Positions 18,215-27,146 of a DNA stretch of 64,000 bases are shown in pieces. Position 1 is the first letter of the stretch; each line of letters opens with the position of its first letter. The DNA comes from Simiduia agarivorans SA1 = DSM 21679 (GTDB taxonomy: Bacteria; Pseudomonadota; Gammaproteobacteria; Pseudomonadales; Cellvibrionaceae). A model generated the notes under the pieces. It searched no databases, was not told the DNA's origin, and was given only the letters and a program-made list of their open reading frames with translations. Location of the stretch: NCBI RefSeq assembly GCF_000305785.2, contig NC_018868.3:2266001-2330000 (forward strand), read 5' to 3'. A program made the translations under genes and the position numbers.

Positions 18215-19144
18215 ATGAAAGGAATTGCCGCCATTGGCGAGGTCATGATTGAACTGGCGCCACTCCATCCGCCCACCCTGCGCCTGGGTTACGCAGGCGA
18301 TACCTACAATACCGCTATTTACCTCGCCCGCCACGGCGTTCCGGTCAGCTACTGCACGCACCTGGGCCAGGACCGCCACAGCGATGCGATCCTGGCGCAA
18401 CTCGCGCACGAACAGGTAAACACCCAACTGATCTCCCGGCACCCTATACGACTACCAGGCCTGTACATGATCAACAATCTGCCCGATGGCGAGCGGGAAT
18501 TCAGCTACTGGCGCGACCAGTCGGCGGCGCGGCTGCTGTTCAGCGAAGTTCAGCCTCCCGTCGGCCTGTTCGAGCACGCCATGATTTACCTTTCTGGCAT
18601 TACCCTCGCCATCATCAGCCCTGAGGCCCGTGCACATTTATTTGAACAACTGGCCGACTACCGCGCCCGCGGCGGCCGGGTGGCCTTCGACAGTAACTAC
18701 CGTCCCCGCCTGTGGCCGGATCAGGCGACCGCGCAAAACACCACTCGCCAGTGCCTGCAGCTGACTGATATCGCCTTGCTGACGCTGGATGACGAACAGC
18801 TTTTATGGGGAGAGGCAGATGAGGCCATAAGCCTCGCGCGTTTGCGCGCGCTCGGACTCACCGAACTGGTAGTGAAACGCGGGGCCAAGCCCGCGCTGGT
18901 GAGCGAACAAGGTGGCGATTGGCAGCCGTGCCCGGTGGTGAAAGTATCAAACGTCATTGACACCACCGCCGCCGGCGACTCATTCAATGCGGGCTATTTG
19001 TCTGCGCGCCTGATGTCGGCCAACTGCGCTACAGCCGTGCGGACGGGCGCCCTGTGCGCGGGTGCCGTGATTCAACACAAGGGCGCCATAGTGGATCGCG
19101 ATGCATATAACACCAGCCACCAGGATCTCAGCCAGCAATCATGA
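18215..19144 (+). CDS. kdgK: 2-keto-3-deoxygluconate kinase (pectin copy)
   Basis: PfkB/ribokinase-family kinase making KDPG from 2-keto-3-deoxygluconate, the point where the unsaturated and saturated uronate branches join. The 309-residue protein starts with GIAAIGEVMIEL, carries the substrate-pocket stretch EFSYWRDQSAARLLF at about 91-105, and ends with the PfkB signature DTTAAGDSFNAGYL, which holds the catalytic aspartate. It overlaps the next gene by four bases (ATGA). A second, divergent copy is at 50101-51057. No KDPG aldolase gene lies in the window. Confidence 0.93.
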   Translation: MKGIAAIGEVMIELAPLHPPTLRLGYAGDTYNTAIYLARHGVPVSYCTHLGQDRHSDAILAQLAHEQVNTQLISRHPIRLPGLYMINNLPDGEREFSYWRDQSAARLLFSEVQPPVGLFEHAMIYLSGITLAIISPEARAHLFEQLADYRARGGRVAFDSNYRPRLWPDQATAQNTTRQCLQLTDIALLTLDDEQLLWGEADEAISLARLRALGLTELVVKRGAKPALVSEQGGDWQPCPVVKVSNVIDTTAAGDSFNAGYLSARLMSANCATAVRTGALCAGAVIQHKGAIVDRDAYNTSHQDLSQQS

Positions 19145-19674
19145 TATGGCTGGGTCAACTGCTGGGGCTATTTACCTTTGCCTTGGGAATCGCCTGCTTT
19201 TATCAGCGCGACGATCGCAAACTCAAACTCACCATGCTGGTGATGAACCTGAACAATGTGCCGCATTTCTGGTTACTGGGCGCGGAAACCGCAGCACTCG
19301 GTTCGGCGTTGTCGGTCTTACGCACAGGCCTGGCCCTGCGCTTTCGTGGCCTGCCATTGGCATTCGGTTTTATGGGCATCACTTTGGCCTTGGGCGTGCC
19401 GCTGATTCAATCGCCCCATCACTGGCTCGCGCTGGTAGGCAGCTGCATCGGCAGCTACGCACTGTTTTGCTTACAGGGAATTGCCATGCGCGTGGCGTTT
19501 TTACTCGGCGCCCTGTTCTGGCTGGGCAATAATATTGCCGCTGGGTCTATTGGCGGCATATTGCTCGAGCTAACGCTGATCTGCGTTAATCTCCGGACCA
19601 TCGTGCGGATACAAAACACAACTCCAAACAAGCAATCGCCGGAAAAACAGTTACAAGCCGGCCAAAGAGTCTGA
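19141..19674 (+). CDS. YgjV-family inner-membrane protein
   Basis: A 177-residue hydrophobic protein with about five or six membrane segments, resembling the Imp-YgjV family of unknown function. In E. coli ygjV lies next to the uxaCA genes, so the link with uronate metabolism recurs here. The ATG overlaps the kdgK stop (ATGA), which makes translational coupling likely. The last 30 residues are hydrophilic (NTTPNKQSPEKQ). A role in uronate uptake or export can only be guessed. Confidence 0.75.
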   Translation: MIWLGQLLGLFTFALGIACFYQRDDRKLKLTMLVMNLNNVPHFWLLGAETAALGSALSVLRTGLALRFRGLPLAFGFMGITLALGVPLIQSPHHWLALVGSCIGSYALFCLQGIAMRVAFLLGALFWLGNNIAAGSIGGILLELTLICVNLRTIVRIQNTTPNKQSPEKQLQAGQRV

Positions 19675-19704
19675 CAAGCTCGCTCCAACCGCAGCACTCC
19701 GTTT

Positions 19705-19802
19705 GGCGACTCGTCAGAGTAATTTGCAAGCCACAGGGATGTGGTGAGAGCGAATCGGTACAGGACGTATCGTTGAGCGGCAAATTACTCTGACGAGTCG
19801 CC
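19705..19802. repeat. Perfect 23-bp inverted repeat element
   Basis: Bases 19705-19727 and 19780-19802 are exact inverted copies (core GACTCGTCAGAGTAATTTG) separated by 52 bp. They lie between the ygjV-like gene and the convergent kduD transcript. There is no T-run, so this is more like a mobile palindrome than a terminator. Confidence 0.75.
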
Positions 19803-19923
19803 ACCCGAAGTACAAATCTTGATCGTGCCTAATCGAAAACTTCTGAAATGACTTAGTCAAGCGCCAGGCACTGACTAAACCAATCTACGCTGCCGAATCG
19901 CCACCCAAAGTCCGGATCGGAAT

Positions 19924-19945
19924 AAAAAAAGCCCCAAACCGGGGC
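19924..19945 (-). terminator. Terminator of the GH105-kduI-kduD operon
   Basis: GCCCC-AAACC-GGGGC hairpin followed on the minus strand by seven T bases, 15 bp past the kduD stop. Confidence 0.85.
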
Positions 19946-19960
19946 CAAAGTAGGGCGAGA

Positions 19961-20749
19961 TTATTCGTTGGCGGGCTTGCCAATGGTGGCGAGAATTCCG
20001 CCATCCACGTACAGCACCTGACCCGATACAAAATCTGAAGCGCGCGAAGCGAGAAACACAGCGGCGCCTTGCAGATCCTCCGGGTCTCCCCAGCGGCCGG
20101 CCGGTGTGCGGCTGATAATGAAATCGTTAAAGGGATGACCATCCACCCGGATGGGCTCGGTTTGCGAAGTGGCGAAATAGCCGGGACCGATACCATTGAC
20201 CTGCACATTGTGTTTGGCCCATTCCGTCGCCATGTTACGGGTCAGCATTTTCAGGCCGCCTTTTGCCGCGGCGTAAGCGCCTACCGAATTACGCCCCAGC
20301 TCGCTCATCATGGAGCAAATATTAATAACTTTGCCCCCACCGCGCTGAATCATGCCGGGCACCACAGCCTTGCTCACCAGAAACACACTGGTGAGATCTG
20401 TGTTGATCACCTGCTGCCAATCGGCAAGCGGCATCTCCAATAGCGGGATGCGCTTGATAATACCGGCGTTATTGACCAGCACATCGATAGGTGCAAAATC
20501 TGACTCAATTCGCGCGATAGCATCATTCACCTGCGCTTCATCGGTGACATCAAATAACAGTCCGTCTGCCTGAAGACCCGCATCGCGATAAGCTGCGACA
20601 GCGGCATCCAGTTTTGTTTGGGATGACGCGCCGTTAATTACCAGACGCGCACCGGCCTTGCCCAGACCCATGGCCATCGCCATGCCCAACCCATGTGTGG
20701 CACCGGTCACCAACGCAGTTTTACCCGCGAGATCAAACAGCTCACTCAT
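19961..20749 (-). CDS. kduD: 2-keto-3-deoxygluconate-forming dehydrogenase KduD (SDR)
   Basis: Short-chain dehydrogenase, 262 residues, reducing the KduI product (2,5-diketo-3-deoxygluconate) to 2-keto-3-deoxygluconate in the cytoplasm. Motifs: nucleotide binding TGATHGLGMAMA, NNAGI, catalytic serine in NICSM, YAAAKGG with the Tyr-Lys pair, and PGYFAT. KduD-like wording at INTDLTSVFLVS and the IIKRIPLLEMP stretch supports the call. ATG at 20749 overlaps the kduI stop by eight bases and has GGAGG upstream inside kduI; the longer start at 20770 is less likely. Confidence 0.93.
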   Translation of the reverse strand: MSELFDLAGKTALVTGATHGLGMAMAMGLGKAGARLVINGASSQTKLDAAVAAYRDAGLQADGLLFDVTDEAQVNDAIARIESDFAPIDVLVNNAGIIKRIPLLEMPLADWQQVINTDLTSVFLVSKAVVPGMIQRGGGKVINICSMMSELGRNSVGAYAAAKGGLKMLTRNMATEWAKHNVQVNGIGPGYFATSQTEPIRVDGHPFNDFIISRTPAGRWGDPEDLQGAAVFLASRASDFVSGQVLYVDGGILATIGKPANE

Positions 20750-21608
20750 GGGTGCAGCCTCCGCTGGCAAGCATGGTAGGGGTTATGTGGTCCATATCGC
20801 CGTAGTCGAGGTTTTCACCCGCCATTCCCCAGATGAACACATAGTTGCTGGTTCCCGCGCCCGAGTGAATGGACCAGGGTGGCGACACCGCCGCCTGCTC
20901 ATTAGCCAACCATAAATGGCGGGTCTGATCCGCTGGGCCCATAAAGTGACAAATGGCCTGATCTTCCGGCACTTCAAAATAGAAATAAGCTTCCATTCTG
21001 CGACTATGGGTATGGCACGGCATGGTGTTCCACACACTGCCGGGCTGAAGCTCCGTCATACCCATCTGCAACTGGCAGGTGGGCAACACACTGTTGACCA
21101 ACAGCTTATTGATAGCACGCGCATTACTGGTTTCCAGGCTGCCCATTTGCACGATATCGGCGTCTGCGCGCGATACCTTGCGCACGGGAAAAGCCTGATG
21201 CGCCGGCGTGGAATTCAGATAGAATTTAGCCGGCTCAGCTGCAAACGCGGATTCAAAAACCACCGTGTGATCACCGCAACCGATGTACAACGCCTCTTTA
21301 TAATCCAGCGCAATCGATTCGCCATTCACAATCACACGCCCTGCACCACCCACATTGATGATGCCCAGCTCACGACGCGCCAGGAAATGTGCCGCTTTGA
21401 ACTGATTCGGCGCCACCAATTCCAACGGCCCCGAAACCGGCATAGCTCCGCCCAGCACAAAACGGTCGTAGTGGGTATAGGTCAGGTTGAGGCTGTCGGG
21501 CTGAAATAAGTCCGCCACCAGAAAATGCTTGCGCAGCTCGGCCATGGTGAAACGCTCGTAGGCGTCGGGGTGCACTGCAAACCGCTCTTCTGTGTTTACC
21601 TTGGACAT
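20742..21608 (-). CDS. kduI: 5-keto-4-deoxyuronate isomerase KduI
   Basis: Cupin-fold isomerase, 288 residues (typical is about 278), acting on the unsaturated uronate released by lyases and GH105. The metal-site motif is MPCHTHSRRMEAYFYFEVPE at about 199-218, followed by HLWLANEQAAVSPPWSIHSG with a further histidine ligand, and the YVFIWGMAGENLDYGDMD stretch. It lies between GH105 and kduD in one operon and overlaps kduD by eight bases. Confidence 0.95.
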   Translation of the reverse strand: MSKVNTEERFAVHPDAYERFTMAELRKHFLVADLFQPDSLNLTYTHYDRFVLGGAMPVSGPLELVAPNQFKAAHFLARRELGIINVGGAGRVIVNGESIALDYKEALYIGCGDHTVVFESAFAAEPAKFYLNSTPAHQAFPVRKVSRADADIVQMGSLETSNARAINKLLVNSVLPTCQLQMGMTELQPGSVWNTMPCHTHSRRMEAYFYFEVPEDQAICHFMGPADQTRHLWLANEQAAVSPPWSIHSGAGTSNYVFIWGMAGENLDYGDMDHITPTMLASGGCTHE

Positions 21609-21626
21609 AAAAATAACCTCTGATAT

Positions 21627-24047
21627 TTACTGCAGCAGGCGGCTGATCTGCACGCTCGCCATTAAAAACGGTGCCAGACCTTTGATGTCATCAGCCACCA
21701 CAGGTTCGCTCATGTAATAGCGGTAACTACCATCGCGACCAAAACCCAGGCCGGCCACCTGACAAATATTGTTAATGTGCACATCACCATCGGGGTCGCG
21801 ACTCACAAATTGATTCACCACACCCTGATAGGACGCTAACGCATAAGGGCGATAGCTTTCCGGTAATACGCCCAGATTAATGCCCTTAGCCAGGGCGTAC
21901 ACAAACATGGACGACGCCGACGCCTCCTCATAGTTACCTGGTGCGTTCGGCTTATCCATCACCTGATACCAAACACCAGCCGGCGAACGGTGGGGCTTAA
22001 TGGCTGACAGAAATTCCACCAGATAGGCTGTCAAACGCTCGCGTTCTGCCACCTTGTCATCCGGCAGAATCTCAAGCAGATCCACCAGCGCCATGGCATA
22101 CCACCCCATGCCCCGGCTCCAGAACTCCGGCGATAGTCCGGTGGTTTGATCGGCCCAGGTTTGCGCACGTTCTTCATCCCAGGCGTGGTGCAATAAACCG
22201 TTGGCAGCCTTCAGTTTTTCATTCACCACATCAAACTCGTGCACGGCCTCATTGAGGCTGGCACCCTGCTCAAACATCAGGCTGTATTGTGCGAGGAAAG
22301 GCATACCCATATACACGCCGTCCAACCACAGCTGGCCCGGGTACTTTTTCTTGTGCCAGAAAGCCCCATTGGACGTTTTCGGATGGGTTGCGAGCTGTTT
22401 GCGCAATTCGGCCGCGGCGGTCGCAAACCGTGGTTCGCCCGTTTGCTGATACAGTCGCAACAGCATTTTGCCCGCGTTGATATTATCGATGTTGTAACTG
22501 TCGAGTTTGTAGGTATGTATTTGGCCATCCGGCGCCACGAAAGAACCCACAAGATCAGCGCCTGCAGCCGCATAGTTTTGCCCAAGCCCCGCTTGCGCCA
22601 GATCGTCGAAGGCCTGAGCCAACAGGCCGGTGGTGTACTCCCACTTGGCCGGCCTGTCACGCTCCGGGTCCCATCCGCCATAACGCAGCGGCCAGGCCTT
22701 GGTGCGCAATTCGGTATCGGCCATGTCACGCGCGAGCGACAGCACGGTATCTGCCGTTAAGCTATCTACGCTAACCGTTGGATTGCCCGCATGCACAATG
22801 TCTACCCGGGGCGCGAAGGTGAGTCGGTCGCTCCACCCGGCTACAGCCGCTTCGAACGCAATTTTATCCGCAATACCGGCGGGACCACCCGACCAGATGG
22901 CACCAAAATAGTATTCCAGTTGCCCGCTGGGCGCGCGCATCACACTCAGCCAGCTTTTATCGTCCTCGGTCTGTTCAGTGCGCAAGGCATTCTTGAACAC
23001 CAACATCATGCCCAGATCATCACCCGCCAGGCTTTGCTTGCCCCAGGTGGATACAGCCGTATAAGCGTGGCCGGTGATATCGTCATCGCCCTGCACCAAA
23101 GGTGCGGCCTCCGATTTAACCAGGCCAATCACCAAGGGATGCACCGGCTCACTTAATTGCAGCTTCACCTGCACCAATGGGCTGCCCGCCGTCATGGTGA
23201 ATTGCGCGCGCAGGTTTGTGGTCACACCATCAACCTGCCAACTACCATAATCGATAACAAAACTGGAAAGCAGCGGGCCCTTGTCGATAATGATCGCTTC
23301 ACGCGAACTGGTGTGGCCCACCGGCACAACGTTTTTACCGTCCCAGTAACCAAAGCCACCCATGCCCAAAGATTGACCGACTTTTAACAGGTCCATGCCC
23401 CAGTCAGCCATCTGGTGATAGGAATCATAACCATCCAGACCTACCTGTTGTAAAACCAGATCAGATTCGCGCTTGCCAAAAATATCGAAGCCATTGCGCC
23501 AATCCAGATAAACACGGTAGCCGATGTGATCGGATTCAATCCCCGGGCCTTCGTAACGGATGTATTCGGAATGGTCGGTATATTGTCGCGGCAATTTCAG
23601 GCGCGGAACATTAATAAACTCACCACCCTGATACTGTTTACCCTGCCATTGGCCGCCCTGCTTGCGGGAAATTTCCGCCTGGGTGCGTGCTGCCGCCGTC
23701 AGCTGACTTGGCGTGGCAGCCACCGAAAAATTCATCTGAGCCGCGGCCGCCAGATCAATGCTTACCGCCAGCGCATCCGGCCGGCCATCGGCATCGCGAT
23801 CCACCAGTTGCGACGGTAATTCTGCGCCCTCATGCCAGGCCGAGAGCGGGCCCTGAGTTGCGCCCAGACGCTCAAAATCAAGCATCAGTATTTCACTATT
23901 GCGCGCGACCAATTGGGCGTTGCTTACCCTCACCTCAGCCAAGCTAGCCGCTTTCGCCTGCGATGGTTTTTGCGGTTGATCCTGCGTGCGCTCAGCCCCA
24001 CAAGCAGCCAGAGTTATCGCCAGCGCTACAACGAGAAAATATCTCAT
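21627..24047 (-). CDS. Lipoprotein fusion of DUF4861 and GH105 unsaturated uronyl hydrolase
   Basis: An 806-residue periplasm-facing lipoprotein (signal ending LAACGAE). The N-terminal half, about 40-430, resembles DUF4861, a beta-rich domain often found near pectin and ulvan enzymes (LDFERLGATQGPL, DRDADGRPDAL, IRYEGPGIESDHIGYRVYLD). The C-terminal half, about 440-806, is a GH105 alpha/alpha barrel (KWEYTTGLLAQAF, WLDGVYMGMPFLAQY, FWSRGMGWYAMAL) and should cut the unsaturated galacturonyl unit from short oligomers. The product feeds KduI and KduD, the next genes. Such domains are more often separate genes. Confidence 0.88.
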   Translation of the reverse strand: MRYFLVVALAITLAACGAERTQDQPQKPSQAKAASLAEVRVSNAQLVARNSEILMLDFERLGATQGPLSAWHEGAELPSQLVDRDADGRPDALAVSIDLAAAAQMNFSVAATPSQLTAAARTQAEISRKQGGQWQGKQYQGGEFINVPRLKLPRQYTDHSEYIRYEGPGIESDHIGYRVYLDWRNGFDIFGKRESDLVLQQVGLDGYDSYHQMADWGMDLLKVGQSLGMGGFGYWDGKNVVPVGHTSSREAIIIDKGPLLSSFVIDYGSWQVDGVTTNLRAQFTMTAGSPLVQVKLQLSEPVHPLVIGLVKSEAAPLVQGDDDITGHAYTAVSTWGKQSLAGDDLGMMLVFKNALRTEQTEDDKSWLSVMRAPSGQLEYYFGAIWSGGPAGIADKIAFEAAVAGWSDRLTFAPRVDIVHAGNPTVSVDSLTADTVLSLARDMADTELRTKAWPLRYGGWDPERDRPAKWEYTTGLLAQAFDDLAQAGLGQNYAAAGADLVGSFVAPDGQIHTYKLDSYNIDNINAGKMLLRLYQQTGEPRFATAAAELRKQLATHPKTSNGAFWHKKKYPGQLWLDGVYMGMPFLAQYSLMFEQGASLNEAVHEFDVVNEKLKAANGLLHHAWDEERAQTWADQTTGLSPEFWSRGMGWYAMALVDLLEILPDDKVAERERLTAYLVEFLSAIKPHRSPAGVWYQVMDKPNAPGNYEEASASSMFVYALAKGINLGVLPESYRPYALASYQGVVNQFVSRDPDGDVHINNICQVAGLGFGRDGSYRYYMSEPVVADDIKGLAPFLMASVQISRLLQ

Positions 24048-24077
24048 AGGTACATTATCTCTTTGTGTAAATAAAGC

Positions 24078-24095
24078 GGGCGCATCCCTGCGCCC
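24078..24095 (-). terminator. Weak terminator between TonB receptor and GH105
   Basis: GGGCGCA/TGCGCCC hairpin followed on the minus strand by GCTTTATTT. It could reduce read-through from the receptor gene into GH105-kduI-kduD. Confidence 0.55.
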
Positions 24096-24125
24096 CGTGT
24101 GTTCATCCGCTGTTGTCAGCCGTAA

Positions 24126-26792
24126 TCAGAATGCGTAAGACGCACCCAGATAGAACTGACGACCGGTGTGATGATAAACCGAGCTGCGGATAGAGGAATC
24201 CACATACTGGTGGTTGTATTCATCGGTCAGGTTGATACCTTCGAAAGTGAACTTGAGCTGCTCGGAGAAATTATAGTTGAGAGCCATATCCACATTCTGG
24301 GTACCGATAGTACCTTCAATGTCGTTGCCATTGCGGCCGGGCACGCGGGTCAGATAATCATCACGCTTGGCCCAGGAGATGCGGGCACCGAACTTTTCGG
24401 TCTCATAGTAGAACGTCAGGTTATAGGTATTGCGGGACAAGCCTTGCAGATCATCAACAATGATGTTGCCATCGCTGTCTTCGCCGTATTCAACCGCCGA
24501 GTCCACATAGGTGTAGTTTGCTACTACACCAAAATCATTAAACAGCGGCTGCTGCCAGATCACTTCGAAGCCGTCGAGATCGCCGCCTTTGCCATTGCCT
24601 TTGCCGTCAACCTGCCAAAGATCATTGGCGCCGTATTGGCCGTTCGGATCCAGGATGGAGTTTGGCAAGCCAGTGGACGACCAGGGCACGCCCGCATCGG
24701 AAGTGCTCACCACAAAAGAATCAATTTTCTTTTTGAAGTAAGCCAATGCAACCAGGGCCTCATCGTCGTAGTACCATTCCGCCGACAGATCAAACGCATC
24801 AGCACGGAAGGGGTCGAGGTTCGGATTACCATATTTAACCACGCCGTTAAATTGATCCACAGAGCCGCCGGGTGTCAGATCGCCCAGGCCGGGTCGCGCC
24901 ATGACTTTGGCGTAGGACAGACGGAGATTTACGTCTTCCACCGGAGACAAGACCACGTTCAGAGACGGCAGAGTATCGGAGTAATCACGATCCACAGTCA
25001 CCTTCTGAAGCTCACCACCGATTGAGGTGTTGCCCGTAGATTCCAGTGAGGTGGTAACCTGGCGCACACCGAAATTACCGCGCAATGGCATGCCTGCCAC
25101 TTCCGAATCCCAGTTCACTTGCACATAGAAACCGGTGTCTTTTTCCTTCACCGCACGATCATCCTGACTGCGCAGGCTGAGCGGTTGATTGTACAGATCC
25201 ACAGCGGCTGCTGCGGCGGCAACATCTGGTGTGATCCAGGTGATGCCGTTCAGGCTGGTGAGGGTATACATATCACCCACCGGCAGATCCTGGCCATCGC
25301 TGGTCACTGCACTGACCCGGTTATCGCGGCGTGATTCAGTCACTTCAAAATTGTACTGCTTGTACGAAACACCCGCATCCACCGACCAGACATCGCTGAT
25401 ATCGTAGGTCAGATTGAACTGCGCGGTGTCAAACGAATTATCCACACTGTTCGGGCGATCACGGAAGTTGGTGTATTCAAAGTTATCCGGGTTAGTGAGG
25501 TCAAAGTTGCCCCAGCTCAGATCAACCATCTTGCTGTCGCTGCGCGCGTCGTAGGTGAAGGTATCTGGCGCATCAAACGCATCATAAATAATGGTGGTCT
25601 GGATCGGGTTATCGAACGCTGAATTTGAAGTCCCCAACAAACCACTGACGCGGAAGTTATCGCTGAACTCGTGACTGGCGGATACCGACAGCTGCTGGAA
25701 CTTGGTGTTCAGCTCATCGTAGCGATTTTCAATACGGGTATCGAAGTCAGACAATGCCATGTAAGTCAGCGTGTTGTTCGAATCCAACTCATAGTCGACC
25801 ACATCCATCTGGTTAGCGTTGCCATTTTCCTTGATGCTCACTTCCACAAACTCTTCCGAGCGGGTCGCATCAAAGTTGGACATCAGATAATCCACCGAAA
25901 TATCCGTACGGTCGGTCGGTCGGAACTGCAGCGAGCCGGTGAGACCGAAGCGCTCTTGCTCATGGGATAAAACACCGTAACGCGGAATCCGTGGGTAGAT
26001 ACCATCGTTAACAGCATCAAACTCGGCCTGATCGGCACAGGCGGAGCAGCTGGCGAAATCTCGCTCTGACGACCAGCGAACAGCACTGAAACCTTCTTCC
26101 AGAATGTTGCGCTTGGAGTAAGAACCGGTGAGCGACCAGCCGATCGTTTCATCACCATTTTTACCCGCCACCAGGAAAGACGCGCGCGGATCAACTTCCT
26201 GCGCCAGATCGTTGTAACCAGCCTGGCCCGACAGACGGAATGTCAGATCATCTTTGTAGTCCAACGGCTTGCCGGTAGACAGATCAATGGTCGCGCCCAA
26301 TGAACCCTCATCGATATCGGCCGATGCGGTTTTGTGCACAGTCAGACTATTAAACAGCTCTGAGGCAAAGGTATTGAAGTCAAACGCGCGGTCGCGGTTG
26401 GCACCACCCGAGGAGTCGGTACCACCGGTGGTAGACATGGCCTCCATACCGTTGATGCGTACGCGGGTAAACTGCGGGCCAAGACCCCGCACGGATACGT
26501 TGCGACCTTCACCGGCGTCGCGCGAAATGGCCACGCCCGGAATCCGCTGGAGCGATTCCGCCAGGTTCAGATCCGGAAAGTCGGCAATGTCTTCCGCCAT
26601 GATCACGTCGCGTGATCCAACGGCATCGCGCTTCTGATTGAGTGCATTGGCCAGACTGTCGCGATAGCTGGCAGTTACTGTGATCTCTTCCAGTACCGCC
26701 GAGCCTTGCTCTTGAGCCAGGGCGGACTGTGATAGCGCAGGGGTTGCCAACGCTATGGCCGCTACCAGCGGCTTGATTTTGCAGGCGTTCAT
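24126..26792 (-). CDS. TonB-dependent receptor of the pectin locus
   Basis: An 888-residue outer-membrane receptor. Signal peptide ends ALAQ, then TonB-box-like EEITVTASYR, plug motifs IADFPDLNLAESLQRIPG, VSVRGLGPQFTRVRINGM and GSLGATIDLSTGKPL, and a barrel ending in the terminal aromatic YLGASYAF. It resembles the family of oligosaccharide receptors next to polysaccharide lyases. It is first in a run with GH105-kduI-kduD, so unsaturated oligogalacturonides are the likely cargo. Three operator-like palindromes lie upstream. Confidence 0.92.
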   Translation of the reverse strand: MNACKIKPLVAAIALATPALSQSALAQEQGSAVLEEITVTASYRDSLANALNQKRDAVGSRDVIMAEDIADFPDLNLAESLQRIPGVAISRDAGEGRNVSVRGLGPQFTRVRINGMEAMSTTGGTDSSGGANRDRAFDFNTFASELFNSLTVHKTASADIDEGSLGATIDLSTGKPLDYKDDLTFRLSGQAGYNDLAQEVDPRASFLVAGKNGDETIGWSLTGSYSKRNILEEGFSAVRWSSERDFASCSACADQAEFDAVNDGIYPRIPRYGVLSHEQERFGLTGSLQFRPTDRTDISVDYLMSNFDATRSEEFVEVSIKENGNANQMDVVDYELDSNNTLTYMALSDFDTRIENRYDELNTKFQQLSVSASHEFSDNFRVSGLLGTSNSAFDNPIQTTIIYDAFDAPDTFTYDARSDSKMVDLSWGNFDLTNPDNFEYTNFRDRPNSVDNSFDTAQFNLTYDISDVWSVDAGVSYKQYNFEVTESRRDNRVSAVTSDGQDLPVGDMYTLTSLNGITWITPDVAAAAAAVDLYNQPLSLRSQDDRAVKEKDTGFYVQVNWDSEVAGMPLRGNFGVRQVTTSLESTGNTSIGGELQKVTVDRDYSDTLPSLNVVLSPVEDVNLRLSYAKVMARPGLGDLTPGGSVDQFNGVVKYGNPNLDPFRADAFDLSAEWYYDDEALVALAYFKKKIDSFVVSTSDAGVPWSSTGLPNSILDPNGQYGANDLWQVDGKGNGKGGDLDGFEVIWQQPLFNDFGVVANYTYVDSAVEYGEDSDGNIIVDDLQGLSRNTYNLTFYYETEKFGARISWAKRDDYLTRVPGRNGNDIEGTIGTQNVDMALNYNFSEQLKFTFEGINLTDEYNHQYVDSSIRSSVYHHTGRQFYLGASYAF

Positions 26793-26846
26793 GTTATCTC
26801 CCGATCGAATTACTTGTCTTTATATGCATCGATACAGCACATGCAG

Positions 26847-26933
26847 TGCATTACCTAAACTGGTAATGCAGACCATCCTGACACACTAGTATTACCAAAT
26901 CAACCCGTTTTGGCAGCTATTTGGTAATACCAA
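26847..26933. promoter_or_regulatory. Operator cluster before the second TonB receptor
   Basis: Three sites: TTGGTAATACCAA (26921-26933, perfect), CTAGTATTACCAA (26886-26898), and a perfect 9-bp inverted repeat TGCATTACC/GGTAATGCA (26847-26855 and 26862-26870) nearest the gene. The first two fit the locus consensus; the third has the same GGTAAT words in the opposite order. Confidence 0.65.
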
Positions 26934-27034
26934 TTAGCTTAACTCAATTTACCAAACACCCGCAAACACCCAGAAAGGCCGCGCTGAGTGAGGCTCTCAG
27001 CTCCATAGCCCGTCACGCGGCAGCCCATTAATAT

Positions 27035-27047
27035 TTGGCCTTACCAA
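27035..27047. promoter_or_regulatory. Isolated TTGGTNNNACCAA site
   Basis: TTGGCCTTACCAA lies 243 bp before the TonB receptor ATG and just past the end of the GH28 gene. It may help loop or extend the upstream operator cluster. Confidence 0.5.
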
Positions 27048-27101
27048 ACCAACAAGTCCCAGCCCGGGTTTCAACAACAGTCGCAGACCATAAACACACA
27101 A

Positions 27102-27117
27102 GGCGCCCACGGGCGCC
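27102..27117 (-). terminator. Possible terminator after GH28
   Basis: A GGCGCCC/GGGCGCC stem with a 2-base gap lies 30 bp after the GH28 stop. The minus-strand tail is only moderately T-rich, so the call is tentative. Confidence 0.4.
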
Positions 27118-27146
27118 CTGCGTTATTGGAAAGCTGGCTCCGGTAT

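Noticed and set aside
17899..18276. 125-residue minus-strand frame across the uxaC-kdgK gap.
   Set aside because: It overlaps the kdgK start and both operators and contains the terminator hairpin; no coding signature.
13601..20000. Integron, prophage or insertion sequence carrying the pectin genes.
   Set aside because: Only small palindromic elements are visible; no integrase, transposase or phage gene was found.
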